In this document: positions 45,688 through 57,290 of the stretch, one piece after another | Layout of the letters: each line of letters opens with the position of its first letter | Numbering within the stretch: position 1 is the first letter of the stretch | Assembly (NCBI GenBank): GCA_037179515.1 | Contig: JAXCGZ010015157.1 | Location: 110,068 to 174,067, forward strand | DNA: 64,000 nt | Reading direction: 5' to 3' | Source of the DNA: Halocaridina rubra | Lineage: Eukaryota; Arthropoda; Malacostraca; Decapoda; Atyidae | Program-made: the position numbers and the translations under genes | Notes under the pieces: model-generated | What the model saw: only the letters and a program-made list of their open reading frames with translations | What the model was told of the DNA's origin: nothing | Databases searched by the model: none

Positions 45688-45974
45688 TTCGATCTTATAA
45701 CCCCCTAAATTCGGAAATCCTGACACGGCTTCAGTAGAGGCCTACCACGATCTAAAATTTAAATCCTCTTCCAATAAAATATAATTAATATTACATGCAT
45801 AGACATACATGCAAATATTTTATAAGGGGGTTTATGAGCTGCTGATATGTGAATATTTAAATAAACTCTCCTCACCTTAATTTAAAACTTTCTCATACAG
45901 AATAATAAATTTTCCAACATACATTCTACCTATGAGTGTCCAATTAAATGAGCTGATTCTGTCCCTCACACACA
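45688..45974 (-). repeat. BEL-2 5' LTR, segment between B5 and B7
   Basis: Aligns with 35637-35930 of the 3' LTR, for example GATCTTATAACCCCCTAAAT. It ends at CCTCACAC, where B7 begins. Confidence 0.85.
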
Positions 45975-46860
45975 CGTTTTCAGTACACTAGTATTCAGTA
46001 TCTCTTAAACTTTTCCTTGTGTTTTTGAGTGACTAAGAATATAGTGCATAAATCAAGCATAATTTCCCTATATAAGAAATCCTGCAGAGTATTGTGAGTA
46101 AAAAACGTATATTTGTTGTATGACGAGACTGTCCAAAATATTAAAGTAAAAAATTGAGAACATTTTCGTGAGGGGAATGAGAAGAAGCTGCCCTGTTCTG
46201 CCTTGAAGGAAACTTAGAAGAGTTGCCAGAGGTGAAGCCATCACATCACATTACCTAATTTTTTGTGTAAATTGGGGAGAGCTATTAAGCCGTTCACCTG
46301 CTCCTGTGTTTTCATATACTGTTAAAATCAGTATCCTTCCCATTTATATTAATTTGATGGCTAGTTTTTGATACACAAAATAATTGAATAATTAAATAAA
46401 TACCAAAAATACACCTGTCAACAGTACTGAGTTAAGTTGCCAAGTAGTACAGCTGTCTTATTTTCTTCAATTTTCTTGTACCTTTCTCTTTTACAATTTT
46501 TTTTTATTTTGTATATATATTGGGTTAAATGTAAAGTCTGATCCTGTGATAACATATCTTGGTTAGCAAGTGAGTTTATCAGTTAAGAAGAATATATAGC
46601 AGAAACAGGTGGGTGCCTCCTCAGACACAAATTCGAATTTTCCTTCAGGTTTGACTTTGTTTTTGTTGCATTTTTTTTTCTTTTTATCCTCAAATTAACA
46701 TAGTCAAATTTTTAAGTTAAGATGTGTGTTACCAGAAAAGAGATAAATTGAGTCACTACATAGCACTTATATGGAGATATAAAAATTCTGTGTGAAGCTT
46801 AAATAAAAGTTTTTCTCTTTTTTTTCTCTCTTTCTCTTCTTCTTTCTATATTCTGTTAGA

Positions 46861-47578
46861 GGGAGAACATAAAATGAGGCCATCTCTGTCCCAAACCTCT
46901 CCCACCCATGGGTCGGGTGGAGGGGTAGCAATTAAGAGACTAAAACAGAAAATCAAGGATTTAAAGGCAATGGTTATAAGCCTTGATGATAAAATTCGGA
47001 ATATGGATAGAGAAATGAAAGAGAATGAAACACTCAGGAAATAAGATGTTTGGAGGAAGCAAATAAAGCACAAGGGCAGGAGAGAAAGGAACTAGAAAAA
47101 AGAAAAAAGAAGCTGGAAGGGGAAAAGAGTGAACTAGAAAGTAGAATTTCTAAAGAAGAAGATAACAACAAACAGCTAAATGACAACCTAAATGAATTAG
47201 ATGTTAGTTCACTGCTCTCTTCTGAGAGAGATGAGATTGCAGCTTGGAATGTCCAGATTAAGGAAAGCATTGAACAGTTTAGAAAAGAGTTCAAGGAGCT
47301 GAATATGGAAAATGATGCCATGAAAACTTCCTTTGCTGATGTACTAAAGAGGAATGTGGCAGTAAAAGAGGCTGTAAAGGTGAAGGCACTGGAAAACATA
47401 CAAACAGTTGACTATAAAGAGACAGTAATCGAAAAAATGAAAGACGTTGTGATGGAAATGGGAAACCCACTCATCAAACAGGCACTTGATAAAGAGAAGA
47501 CAGTGGTAATCTCAGGCTTAAGCGAATCCCAGGAGCCAACATGGCAGGGGAGACTTGAAGAAAATAAAGTTAGGGTTT
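46861..47578 (+). pseudogene. LINE-B B7 ORF1, coiled-coil protein
   Basis: An upstream frame starting near 46870 (AIKRLKQKIKDLKAMVISLDD) shifts near 47041 into the frame 47050-47578. This has a long charged heptad-like region (KELEKRKKKLEGEKSELESR, DEIAAWNVQIKESIEQFRKE) and then KTVVISGLSESQEPTWQGRL. The same KTVVISG block lies in B5 ORF1. LINE ORF1 proteins commonly use coiled coils to multimerise on RNA. It is truncated at a stop created at the deletion joint (47578-47580). Confidence 0.75.
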
Positions 47579-47589
47579 AGATGTTCATA

Positions 47590-49056
47590 AGTGTTCATAA
47601 AGCTACAGGTCCTGATGACATATCCCCTCATGTACTTAAAAATGCGCAAACTCAATATCAGTGGCACTAAGTAACATATTTATAAAGCCACTGGAATCAG
47701 GGGAGATTCCAAGATGCTGGAAACAAGCAAATGTGATACCTATCTTCAAAAAGGGAAGGAGGGATATGGCTCTGAACTATAGATCAGTTTCCTTGACCAG
47801 CATAGTTTGCAAAGTTATGGAGAAACTACTAAGGAAACATATCTCTCTTCACTTGGAATCCTTCAACTTTTTGTCAGTGAGGCAACAATGCTTCAGAGAA
47901 GGTAGATCAACAGTAACAAACTTATTAGAATTTTATGATGAGGTAAGCCGAATCTTACAGGAAAGAGAGGGCTGGGCAGATTGCATATTCCTAGACTTCC
48001 AGAAAGCGTTTGACACTATTCCACATGGGAGACTTATTAGGAAGCTGCAAGCAATGGCTAGAATAGATGGAAATGTCTTGGAATGGATAAAAACTTACTT
48101 AGAAGGAAGGGAACAGTGGGTTAGAGTAAGGCACTTAGTGTCTGAATGGAGAAGAGTTAGTAATGGAGTTCCACAGGGTTCAGTTTTAGGGCCACTTTTG
48201 TTCCTTGTATATGTAAATGACCTACCAGAGTCTGTAAATTCATTCATGAATATGATTGCAGATGAAGCAAAGATTGTGAAGAAAGTAAAAAACGAGAACA
48301 ATGGTAGAAAACTTCAGGAAGATCTAAATAGTCTGCATGAGTGGTCAGAAAAGTGGCTAATGAAATTCAATACTTCAAAATGTAAGGTAATGAGAATGGT
48401 TACAAGTGCAAGAAGGCCCAAGCTTGACTACTCAGTGGCTGGAGTACAACCTCAAGAGACAGAATATGAGAGAGATCTAGGAGTAAACATTCTAGCAGAT
48501 TTGTCTCCAGAAATACATATAAATGGCATAGTAAGGGCAGCATATGCATTCTTATCAAATGTAAGGGTAGCCTTCAGGCACATGGACAAGAAAATGTTCA
48601 GAAATATTTATGTAACCTATGTGAGGCTAAAACTCGAATATGCAGCCCCCTTTTGGAATCCACACTTGAAGAAGCACATAGCTAAGCTTGAAAAAGTTCA
48701 AAGACATGCCACGAAACTGGTGCCAGAAATACGCAATCTCAGTTATGATGAGAGGCTGAGGGAATTAGACTTACCATCACTCGAAGCTAGAAGATTGAGG
48801 GCTGGATATGGTGACAGTCTTTAAATTCCTTCATGGTTATGATAGAGTGGATAGGGATCGATATTTTGATATGGCAGGCTCTAGAACTGGAGGTCATAGT
48901 CTGAAGCTTTGTAAGAAAATTTCTTTGCAGGATGTAAGGAAATACTTTTTCAGTGTAAGAGTAGTTGATAATTGGAATTCGCTAAGCGAGGAGGTAGTTA
49001 ATGCTATCTCAATCCATAGTTTTAAGGACATGTATGATAAGTATCACTTAGTATAA
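47590..49056 (+). pseudogene. LINE-B B7 reverse transcriptase
   Basis: Begins [16 protein letters not shown], shifts near 47640, then runs open at 47661-48824 with motif [17 protein letters not shown] and [16 protein letters not shown]. Motif C reads MIADEAKIVKK: F-A-D-D has become I-A-D-E, losing the second aspartate. The C-terminal block shifts at about 48805 to the frame 48808-49056. Several substitutions unique to this copy suggest more age than B5. Confidence 0.88.
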
Positions 49057-49124
49057 AATGGAACCAATCAGGAGACGGGAAGATACGAGCTTTGGGCTCT
49101 TTCCCGTAAACACAATTAGGTAAG

Positions 49125-49942
49125 TACATAGTTATAAATATTGTTAGAAATAAGGTAAATCTGTACTCATTTATCCGGAAAACCATGGAGTCGTCAGCAA
49201 TCACGGGACTCCGAATCAAACACGAATATCTTCTGATCCACGTATCTCTATTACGTTTTCTACTTGAGTGTCTCGTAACATCTCACGAAGACAACTAATT
49301 ACTCATTATTAAATGTATTTGCACTTTTAATAATCACGGTAGCAAATGTATTTCATAAACATTAATTACGACTGCTTTCACGCATTATAATTACGTCACA
49401 AACATGAGTGTCTCGTTGCATCTCACGAGGACAACTAATTACTCATTATTAAATGTCTATGCACCGTCAATAATCACGGTAGCAAATGTATTTCATAAAT
49501 CTCAGCTACGACCGATTTTACACATCTTAAACATGAGTGTCTCATAGCATCTGACGAGGACAACTAACTTTTTGCCAGAAAGTTGCACAAAACTCCCCTC
49601 ATTTGTAGAGGTCCTTGATACTAGGACTAACCTGAGTTATGACTTGTTTACAAAGGTTCTATGTTCAAAGAGGCGATGCAATAAGCATTAGCAAGGAGGT
49701 GAAAGATTAATGGCTAAAATCCATTAGCTTCCTTTCTCCAAGTCTTCTACAGCCATCTTCCATAATAAACTACACATTATACTTACAAATAAACATGTAT
49801 ACTTGGTAGAAATGAATAGGTATATATACTAAGTCTAAAAGTATACATACATGCACTTACGTTACAATAAACAAAACTATATGCAAAATAACACTTACAT
49901 AATGTACTTAGAAATAAACTGTCTTGATATATATTCAAGACA
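49125..49942 (-). repeat. BEL-2 5' LTR, outer segment
   Basis: Continues the LTR after B7 and ends TTCAAGACA before ACTAA. It holds two extra copies of the roughly 150-bp internal unit (units start near 49266 and 49404, with a further partial near 49530) against one in the 3' LTR. Confidence 0.85.
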
Positions 49943-49947
49943 ACTAA
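49943..49947 (+). repeat. BEL-2 target duplication, right
   Basis: ACTAA, matching 35600-35604. Confidence 0.85.
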
Positions 49948-50285
49948 TAACCACTCTTCACCAAACAGAAATTGGGTATTATTTTCTAATTTACTTAGTG
50001 GGCGTTTAACCACTAAAGTATATTTTGCTTCCACAGAGAAACAAACACTTTATCCATGCGAGTAAAAGATACACTTATTTATTCAACAGTCACTTAAATT
50101 TCAAAGTTATGCTCGCAATTTTCATGTGAATACATGCAATGCCTTTATCCACTGAAAATGGATGGTTTTAACCGTAGAGGTTTGCAAGCTATACCTGTTC
50201 TTAAACAAGGCTGAAGTTTATCTAAAATTTACACTATCTTCACCATTACTGCATCAATTCTTATCCGGTTTGAGGGACCAAAAGC
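49948..50285 (-). other. BEL-1 leader, part right of BEL-2, with primer site
   Basis: Aligns with the BEL-2 leader 39900-40224 and contains the presumed primer site (50262-50280) beside the LTR. It is non-coding. Confidence 0.75.
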
Positions 50286-51173
50286 TGTGGAGGAATGCGT
50301 ATATGTTATTAACCTACGATCTCATAACCCCTTGAATTCGGAATTCCTGACACAGCTTTGGTAGAAGCCCACAAACGATCTCAAAATTAAATCCTCTTCC
50401 AATAAAATATAATTACTGCTACATACATAGACATACCTGCAAATATTTTATAAGGGGTTTTGTGAACTGCTGATATGTGAATTATTAAATAAACTCTCCT
50501 CACCTTAAATTAAAACTTCCTCATACAGAATAATAACTTTTCCAACATGCCTTCTACCTACGAGCATTCTATTAACTAAGCTCATTCTGTCCCTCACACA
50601 TAGTTATAAACATTATGAGAAATAAGTTAAATCTGTACTCATCTATCCTGAAAACCCAGATGTCGTCAGAGATCATGGGACTCCGAATCAAGCTCGAATG
50701 TCTTCTCATCCACGTAACTCTACCACGTTCTTCGACTTGAGTGTCCAGTAGCATCTCATGAAAGCAACTGCTCCTTTTTTGAATCTCATCAAACACCCCA
50801 TGGTTGTAGGGGTCATTGGTTGTGGGGCTAAGGTTCCCTCTAGTTAGGCGGGAAAAGGCGAGATGAAACACTTACACATAACAGTTCTTTGTTCGCACAG
50901 GCGAGGGAAAAAGTGTTATCCCAAGAGGGTGACATATTTGTGGTTAAACTTTAGTGACTCAGATTTCCTTCTCTCTTCTACAGCTAGTCCAAAGAATGAA
51001 CTACACATTATACGTACGAATATACGTGTAAATCTAATATAAATGAATAGGTATACATACTATGTCTGCAAATAAACAGGCATGCACTTATGCTACAATA
51101 AATGTAACTATCATGCAAAACAACACTTACATATGAACATAAAAATCAACTGTCTTGAAATATATTCAAGACA
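50286..51173 (-). repeat. BEL-1 5' LTR
   Basis: 888 bp, plus-strand ends TGTGGAGG and TTCAAGACA. Partner of 31767-32641. The terminal 23 bases form an inverted repeat with arms TGTCTTGAA and TTCAAGACA. Confidence 0.85.
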
Positions 51174-52053
51174 CTCCCAATGTTTTTTTAACTTTGATAA
51201 ATATGCTGACGAAAACCCAGAGGTGTTTAATGTTGCAAAGGGTAATCTGACACATTATGATTACCTAACAAACTGTCTAGACAGGGTTTCATATGCCTTA
51301 TAAAATGTGGTGACGAAGATCATGGTGTGGAAGCCCAAAACTTATTAGAACTTGAGGCAGACTCAATGGAGAACTAATGCTTTTTGGAGGGCCTATATTA
51401 ACTTTAAAATAGGAGAGCATTCTTCTGCATCATATTTAGAATGCATCAACAAAACTGTTTCAACATTTAAAGAAATATGTGAGGTCATAAGTGGTAGTTT
51501 GCACACTTACGAATGAGTAAGATATCAGAAGTTCGTTCGTAAGTTGTATTTGATAGAAAAATGTACTGTACAGTACACACACATGTGTAATACTGTACAG
51601 TTCTAAGGCTTAAGAAACTTTACTGCATGAAACATAAAATATTAATGAATTTTAATGCAGTAGTAATAATGTAATAATGCAATACAGTACAGTAATGCAT
51701 ACATTAATACAAGGGAAGATAATGGGTAAGTTTTTGTTCATATCTGTGAATGTTCGTAACTTGGCATGGGAGCTTTTGTATATATATTTAGGTTGTTGAT
51801 TGAATTGCACCTGGTAGTTGCAGAATGAAGTACACTCGCCTCACTATTTACGTGAGTTTAAACTACACTAAATTGGAATAACGCGTCTTGAAAATAAGAG
51901 TAAAAAAAATTGAACTCCGCGAGTAACGCCTGCGAGAAAAAGCTGAAAAAAACAATAGTTCAGATTAGTACCAAAGCAACCGCCTCCTGGGATTTTCACC
52001 CTTATTGGAATGATTTTCCACATAAGTAATTGTTGTATTAGTAAAGCAATGAT

Positions 52054-52055
<2 letters not shown>
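51174..52055. other. Unassigned stretch with a possible coding remnant
   Basis: At 51180-51390 the plus strand reads NFDKYADENPEVFNVAKGNL, then, one frame over, IKCGDEDHGVEAQNLLELE. The composition is protein-like, but I do not recognise a family. The rest (51480-52055) is AT-rich with short TACTGTACAG-type repeats near 51560-51710. Confidence 0.35.
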
Positions 52056-53097
<1,042 letters not shown>

Positions 53098-53285
53098 CTT
53101 TCCTATTTTGGCCCTCAGGTGAGGTTGTGCAAAACTGTAAAAATAGTAGAAAACATAAGTGTTCAGCTGAGGATTATTGGTTTACATCAAACAATTATTC
53201 TTTTTAATGGCTCTGGATAGGTTGAGAAATTGGTTCTCAACCTCATGAATTCCTGTTTTGGTGGTGAAAGAGTTATTACATAGTT
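53098..53285 (-). other. Presumed LINE-M 3' region
   Basis: Non-coding, between the tandem array and the last readable LINE-M codons (QEFMRLRTNFST near 53240). No poly-A or tail repeat is evident. Confidence 0.4.
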
Positions 53286-55360
53286 ATCTTGGTGGAGGGT
53301 ATTGACTGATGATATTCAGTAGACTGTTCATGTAGTTGTTTGTTGCTAGTCTGATTATGGAGCTAGCAACATGAAGGGCATTTGGAGGGCACCAGTTTTC
53401 CGTCGAATTTCTGAAATGGAATCGCATTCGAGGATGTAGTGGAGCAGTGGATGTGGTGAGGCTACCTGGCAGAAGGTGCATTCCCTGATGATATCATCCA
53501 CTATTCGCCAGGTGCACTTGTACCCGAGTCTCAGACGGTACACATGGACTGCCAAGCTTCACTGAAGGTTCTTAAGCAGAGTGATTCGCTGAAGATCGGT
53601 GGTGGCTTTGTACCACCAGGTGGAGGGGGAGCCAATGTCCGTGTACAGGTTGTATCTAGTTATTGAGACGTTAAGGAGTGACTTGGTGGCTTTGGTTTTT
53701 ATCTGTTGAATCCCAGGAGGCAGAGATATTTGGATTTCTGCTCTAAGAGTGGCTTGTTTGGCGGCTTGATCGGCTTCCTCATTTCCCTTGATGCCGACGT
53801 TGCTGGGAATCCAGGCAAGTGTGATGGCTTTTCCAAGGCTGATTGTCCTGTGGTAGTGGCTGCGAATGGTGGTGATGATGCATACATTGTCTCAGAGGAG
53901 TGGCTTCTTGATGGCCTGTAAGGCGACTTTGAAGTCAGAGAGAATTAGGGCATGGGTGAATAATTTGAGGGCGTTGGTTATGGCAACAAGCTCAGTCTGG
54001 AGCAACGAGCAGGAGTGATTTCCGGTGATGAAGGCGGTAGTTGAGGCTCCAGTTTCTTGATTTACTGAGCAGTCAGTGTAGAAGACTTGAGAGTTGGCCT
54101 GTTCCAGCTCTGAATTTTGTTCTGTATATGTTTTTAAGGACAAGCAGGTTTACCAAGCTTTTTGGGGTTGTCAGGGAGCTTGATCTTTATGTTGAGTGGT
54201 TGGTCATTCCATGGGGGTGGGCATCGGTATTCAGGAAGCGGAGTGTCCTGTATCTTGGCGAGGATGTCCCCCCTGACTGGCAGTGCTTGCAGGCCAGCGC
54301 AGACCCTGGCTGCCCAGGTTCTAGGATGGTGGTCGGGGTGGCGATTGAGGGCTAGCTAGAGATTTGTGCCAGCAAGGCAGGTATGTTGGGCAGTGGTGGT
54401 TTTGGCCAGAAAGAGGGTCAGTCTCTGCTGAGCTCTGACTTTTAGTGGCATGAGTCCGGATCCCATCTGGATATTTTCTCTCGTGGTCCACATGGGGGCT
54501 CCTAGCATGGTACGCATGGCATTTTTTTATGACTTCTATCTTGTCCCATTATTGGTCTTTTAGTAGCCAGAGTGTGGGACAAGCATAGTCTATGAGGCTG
54601 TGTATGGCTTGTACATAGAAGGTTTTGAGGACATTAAAGGATGCACCGTTGTAGAGGCCTGACATCCGTCGAAGGACTGCTTGTCGCTGGTTGCATTTGT
54701 CGCGCAAGTGTTGAATTTCGGGTCCAAAGGCTAGTTTTTCATCAATGATTACACCCAGGTATTGGTGCTTGGTAACCCAGTTGACAGGTTCATTACCTAT
54801 GACCAGATTAGTGTTTGGTCTCCACTGGTGGATGGGAAGAGCCTTGGTTTTGTGGGCATTGATTTTAAGTCCGAGGGAGATGGAGGCTTGGTGAATCTTG
54901 GTGAGGCAGCGCTGGGTCCTGTTGGAGCTTCTGTCACCTATTGTGACGAGGGCAAAGTCATCTGCATAATTGAAGAGTTTGGCTCCATGTTTTACTGCAA
55001 TGTCCATGAGTTTTTCCATGAGACAATTAAAGAGGAAGGAGCTAAGGGTTCCACCTTGAGGGGGTCCCATTTTCGTGGTTTTTGGAGGTGGAGTAGTGCC
55101 CTTCTACTTTGACTCGTGCACTACGGTTTTGTAGACTCTGCTTGATCCATGAGAGAAGGTTTCCTTTGATCTGCTTTGCGACGAGAGCTGAGAGTATCGC
55201 TGGCACATTGGCTAGTTCAAAGGCCTTCTCTAGGTCTAGGAAAACGATATATCCACAGCAGTTGTTGATATATGATAGCATGGAGGTTATACATTCTGAG
55301 GTGCCTAAGCCAGGCTGGTAGGCAAACATGTTTTCTGGGAAGGGTGAATCAATCACAAGG
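53240..55360 (-). pseudogene. LINE-M: I/R1-type LINE polymerase with RNase H
   Basis: The RT starts at 55356 (FAYQPGLGTSECITSMLSYI, motif A GYIVFLDLEKAFELANV). It shifts at about 55060, then MGPPQGGTLSSFLFNCLMEK with motif C KLFNYADDFALV, intact. KHQYLGVIIDEKLAFG and the C-terminal region to 54549 follow. An RNase H domain lies at 54100-53700, with FYTDCSVN (usual TDGS changed to TDCS), LLQTELVAITNALKL, ALILSDFKVALQAI and, frame-shifted, NEEADQAA. A cysteine block ECTFCQ with LHYILECDS follows at about 53450. RNase H after RT points to the I/R1 group. It is 5'-truncated. Confidence 0.82.
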
Positions 55361-55640
55361 TGCAGTGGTTATAATATATTCTAAATATTCAATCACCTTT
55401 TTGAAAAACTCACTTTAATGGAGTGGTAATATTGTACATAGTGTATACTAATTCTAAGTTAAGTTCCACCTTATATGTTTTACTAAGAAGCATTATTCCT
55501 ATTCTAATCATTTTCCGATATCCTACCCTCACCTAACCCTATTTCTAATGCCGCTAAGTAATATAAATCATAGTGATAGAGTGATAACATATACAGTAAG
55601 TCAGGTATACAGTATAATTACTAGTTAGCTCTAGCTTATT
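55361..55640. other. Unassigned, possible GypE2 LTR remnant
   Basis: TATAATATATTCTAAATAT at about 55371 resembles the GypE1 LTR start (TGTAATATATTCTAAATG). Nothing else aligns clearly. Confidence 0.3.
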
Positions 55641-55654
55641 TAATCAGTTCTAAC

Positions 55655-56017
55655 TAATTAGAAGTGGGTCTTCAGGAAGAAAGTATTCAGTGTGTTCTCT
55701 TAACAGAGAAAAATCTAATTTTTGTCCAAGCAGCAGAGATTGCTATTACTAGGGAAGCTGCAGAGAAGGATGTCAGGGAATTTGATCAGAAACCTCACAC
55801 TAATGATAAACAAGTCAATGCTGTGGAAGTTAAGTCTAAGAGTTCTTTTTATAAGAAGAAGCAGAAGCCTAATGGAGGGAAGAAGAAAGGTACAAAACCT
55901 GACAAACCTTGTATTGGATGTGGTAAAAATCATTGGATGAATGATTGCCCCTATAGAAACACTGAATATTTTCTGTGTAAGCATACTGGACACATTTCTA
56001 AGGTCTGTTTTTCTTAG
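55655..56017 (+). CDS. GypE2 gag C-terminus and nucleocapsid
   Basis: GLQEESIQCVLLTEKNL and FVQAAEIAITREAAEKDV are the Mag-type gag end. A lysine-rich stretch follows, then CIGCGKNHWMNDC (CX2CX3HX4C, one residue short of the usual spacing). Then comes LCKHTGHISKVC, in which the first cysteine of the knuckle has become Tyr. A TAG at 56015-56017 ends the frame before protease. Confidence 0.8.
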
Positions 56018-56557
56018 GGTAAGAAAAATTCTACTAAATCTGCCGTGGAGCCTAAGGCTGTAAGTTCTATTGAATCTAGATCTACTAGTGATCCGACTAC
56101 AGAAGGATTTAGTGACTATATTTTTACTGCAAGCTCATCTAATTTGCAAGATACCTACTACGTGACAATAACCTTTGATGATTGTGTTGACGTCCGGTTC
56201 CAGTTGGACACAGGTTCTGAGGGAACTCTTTTCTGTGAACAAGAATTTTTGAAGTGTTTTCCTGAGACTAAGCCTAAAATAATGCCTTCTACGACTATTT
56301 TGAAGAAGTATGGAGGTTCCAATATTCCTGTGTGTGGGGAGATATGGGTAAAAATCAAGTTGCAAAGTCATGTTTTAGAGAATCAAACTATCATAATGGT
56401 AAAGGATTCTGGTCCTAACGTATTAGGTCATGATATATTGCCTGCTCTAAATATTATCCTAAGTCTAGTGGACAGTGTTGTGCATGCTATTGCTGAGAAG
56501 TCTGTCGTGGAGAGATTTCCTGATTTGTTCCAAGATGAATTAGGAAGCTTCTTTTGA
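56018..56557 (+). CDS. GypE2 aspartic protease
   Basis: An open frame with VRFQLDTGSEGTLFCEQEF, active site DTGS at about 56207-56218. Then come GGSNIPVCGEIWVKIKL and GPNVLGHDILPALNI, the flap-to-C-terminal half. It leads into the pre-RT linker (VVERFPDLFQDELGSFF) and stops at 56557 through a frameshift. The protease itself looks complete. Confidence 0.85.
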   Translation, partial: GKKNSTKSAVEPKAVSSIESRSTSDPTTEGFSDYIFTASSSNLQDTYYVTITFDDCVDVRFQLDTGSEGTLFCEQEFLKCFPETKPKIMPSTTILKKYGGSNIPVCGEIWVKIKLQSHVLENQTIIMVKDSGPNVLGHDILPALNIILSLVDSVVHAIAEKSVVERFPDLFQDELGSFF

Positions 56558-57290
56558 AAAGGATCAGGCAGTATTACCTAAGTATTACCAGGCCCAAAAT
56601 GTACCATATGCTATGTGTGCTAAAGTAGATGCAGCGTTGGAACAAAATATCATTGAGCCGGTCGCTCACTCTAATTGGGCTGCTCCTATTGTACCTGTGT
56701 TGGAAGGTGATGGAACTGTATGCATTTGCAGAGACTATCGTTTGATCATTAAACAAGCGTGTAAAGTTACTAAATATCCTGTGCCTAGAATTGATGACCT
56801 ATTTGCTACTTTGGGGAGTGGGAAGATTTTTTCGAAATTGGACATGATGAGTGCCTACAATCAGATTCTTCTTAACCATGAGTCCTATCACTCACTACTA
56901 TTAACACTCACCGAGGATTGTTTCAGTATAACCGTTTATATATTGGTATGGCTAGTGCAATGGGAATTTTCCAACAAACTATGGAGAATTTGTTGTGAGG
57001 TATTCCTGGTGTTGCTATTTTTCTTGATGACATACTGGTATCGGGAGCTAAGTCTTGTGAACATGAGGAGCATTTATGCAAAGTTTTAGGAAGACTAGAG
57101 GAAGTTGGACTGAAACTGCATCTTACTAAGTGTTCTATTGGTGTTGACCAAGTACAGTATTTGGGTTATACAATTGATTCTACTGGTTTTAAGTCTACTA
57201 AGGAGAAGTTAGATTCTATATGTAATGCCCCTGAGCCTAAGGATTTAACACAGTTACACATTTATTTAGGAATGTTAAAACTTCTATAGG
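56558..57290 (+). pseudogene. GypE2 reverse transcriptase
   Basis: 56613-56900 reads ALEQNIIEPVAHSNWAAPIV, GTVCICRDYRLIIKQ and motif A FSKLDMMSAYNQILL. A frame shift near 56890 leads to THRGLFQYNRLYIGMASAMG, a TGA near 56996, motif C AIFLDDILVSGAKS and VQYLGYTIDSTGFKSTKEKL. Catalytic aspartates are present. At least one frameshift and two stops break the frame. Confidence 0.85.

Larger units (their letters stand above)
45975..49124 (+). mobile_element. LINE-B copy B7, with 5' region and internal deletion
   Basis: A plus-strand copy that reaches farther 5' than any other: about 880 bp of untranslated sequence, then ORF1, then a jump to mid RT and the 3' tail. The BEL LTR continues on both sides (CCCTCACAC and TACATAGTTATAAAT). 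It probably represents the true 5' end of the family, near ACGTTTTCAGTACAC. ORF1 C-terminus, endonuclease and RT fingers are deleted. Confidence 0.88.
35605..49942 (-). mobile_element. BEL-2: BEL/Pao element lacking RT core and integrase
   Basis: A minus-strand element with 3' LTR 35605-36602, residual pol 36652-37503, protease about 37540-38115, gag 38116-39470, leader with primer site, and a 5' LTR beginning at 40225. That LTR is split by LINE-B copies B5 and B7 and ends at 49942. A perfect 5-bp duplication flanks the whole. The gag and protease are well kept. RT palm, RNase H and integrase are missing at the same place as in BEL-1. Confidence 0.88.
31767..51173 (-). mobile_element. BEL-1: outer BEL/Pao element holding a nested stack
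   Basis: A minus-strand element with its 3' LTR at 31767-32641, interior at 32642-35604 and 49948-50285, and 5' LTR at 50286-51173. BEL-2 (35605-49942) sits in the leader between duplicated ACTAA pentamers. The leader sequence missing left of BEL-2 is found right of it, proving that it is one split element. The outer LTRs resemble each other more than the inner pair. The outer flanks CAACC and CTCCC do not form a clear target duplication. Confidence 0.85.

Noticed and set aside
31767..51173. Tandem array of BEL elements sharing LTRs
   Set aside because: LTR subtypes pair outer with outer and inner with inner, and ACTAA flanks the inner element. Nesting explains the order better.
53706..54355. 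Plus-strand frames over 53706-53921 and 54041-54355
   Set aside because: Antisense of LINE-M RNase H and RT C-terminus. The minus-strand blocks are recognisable.
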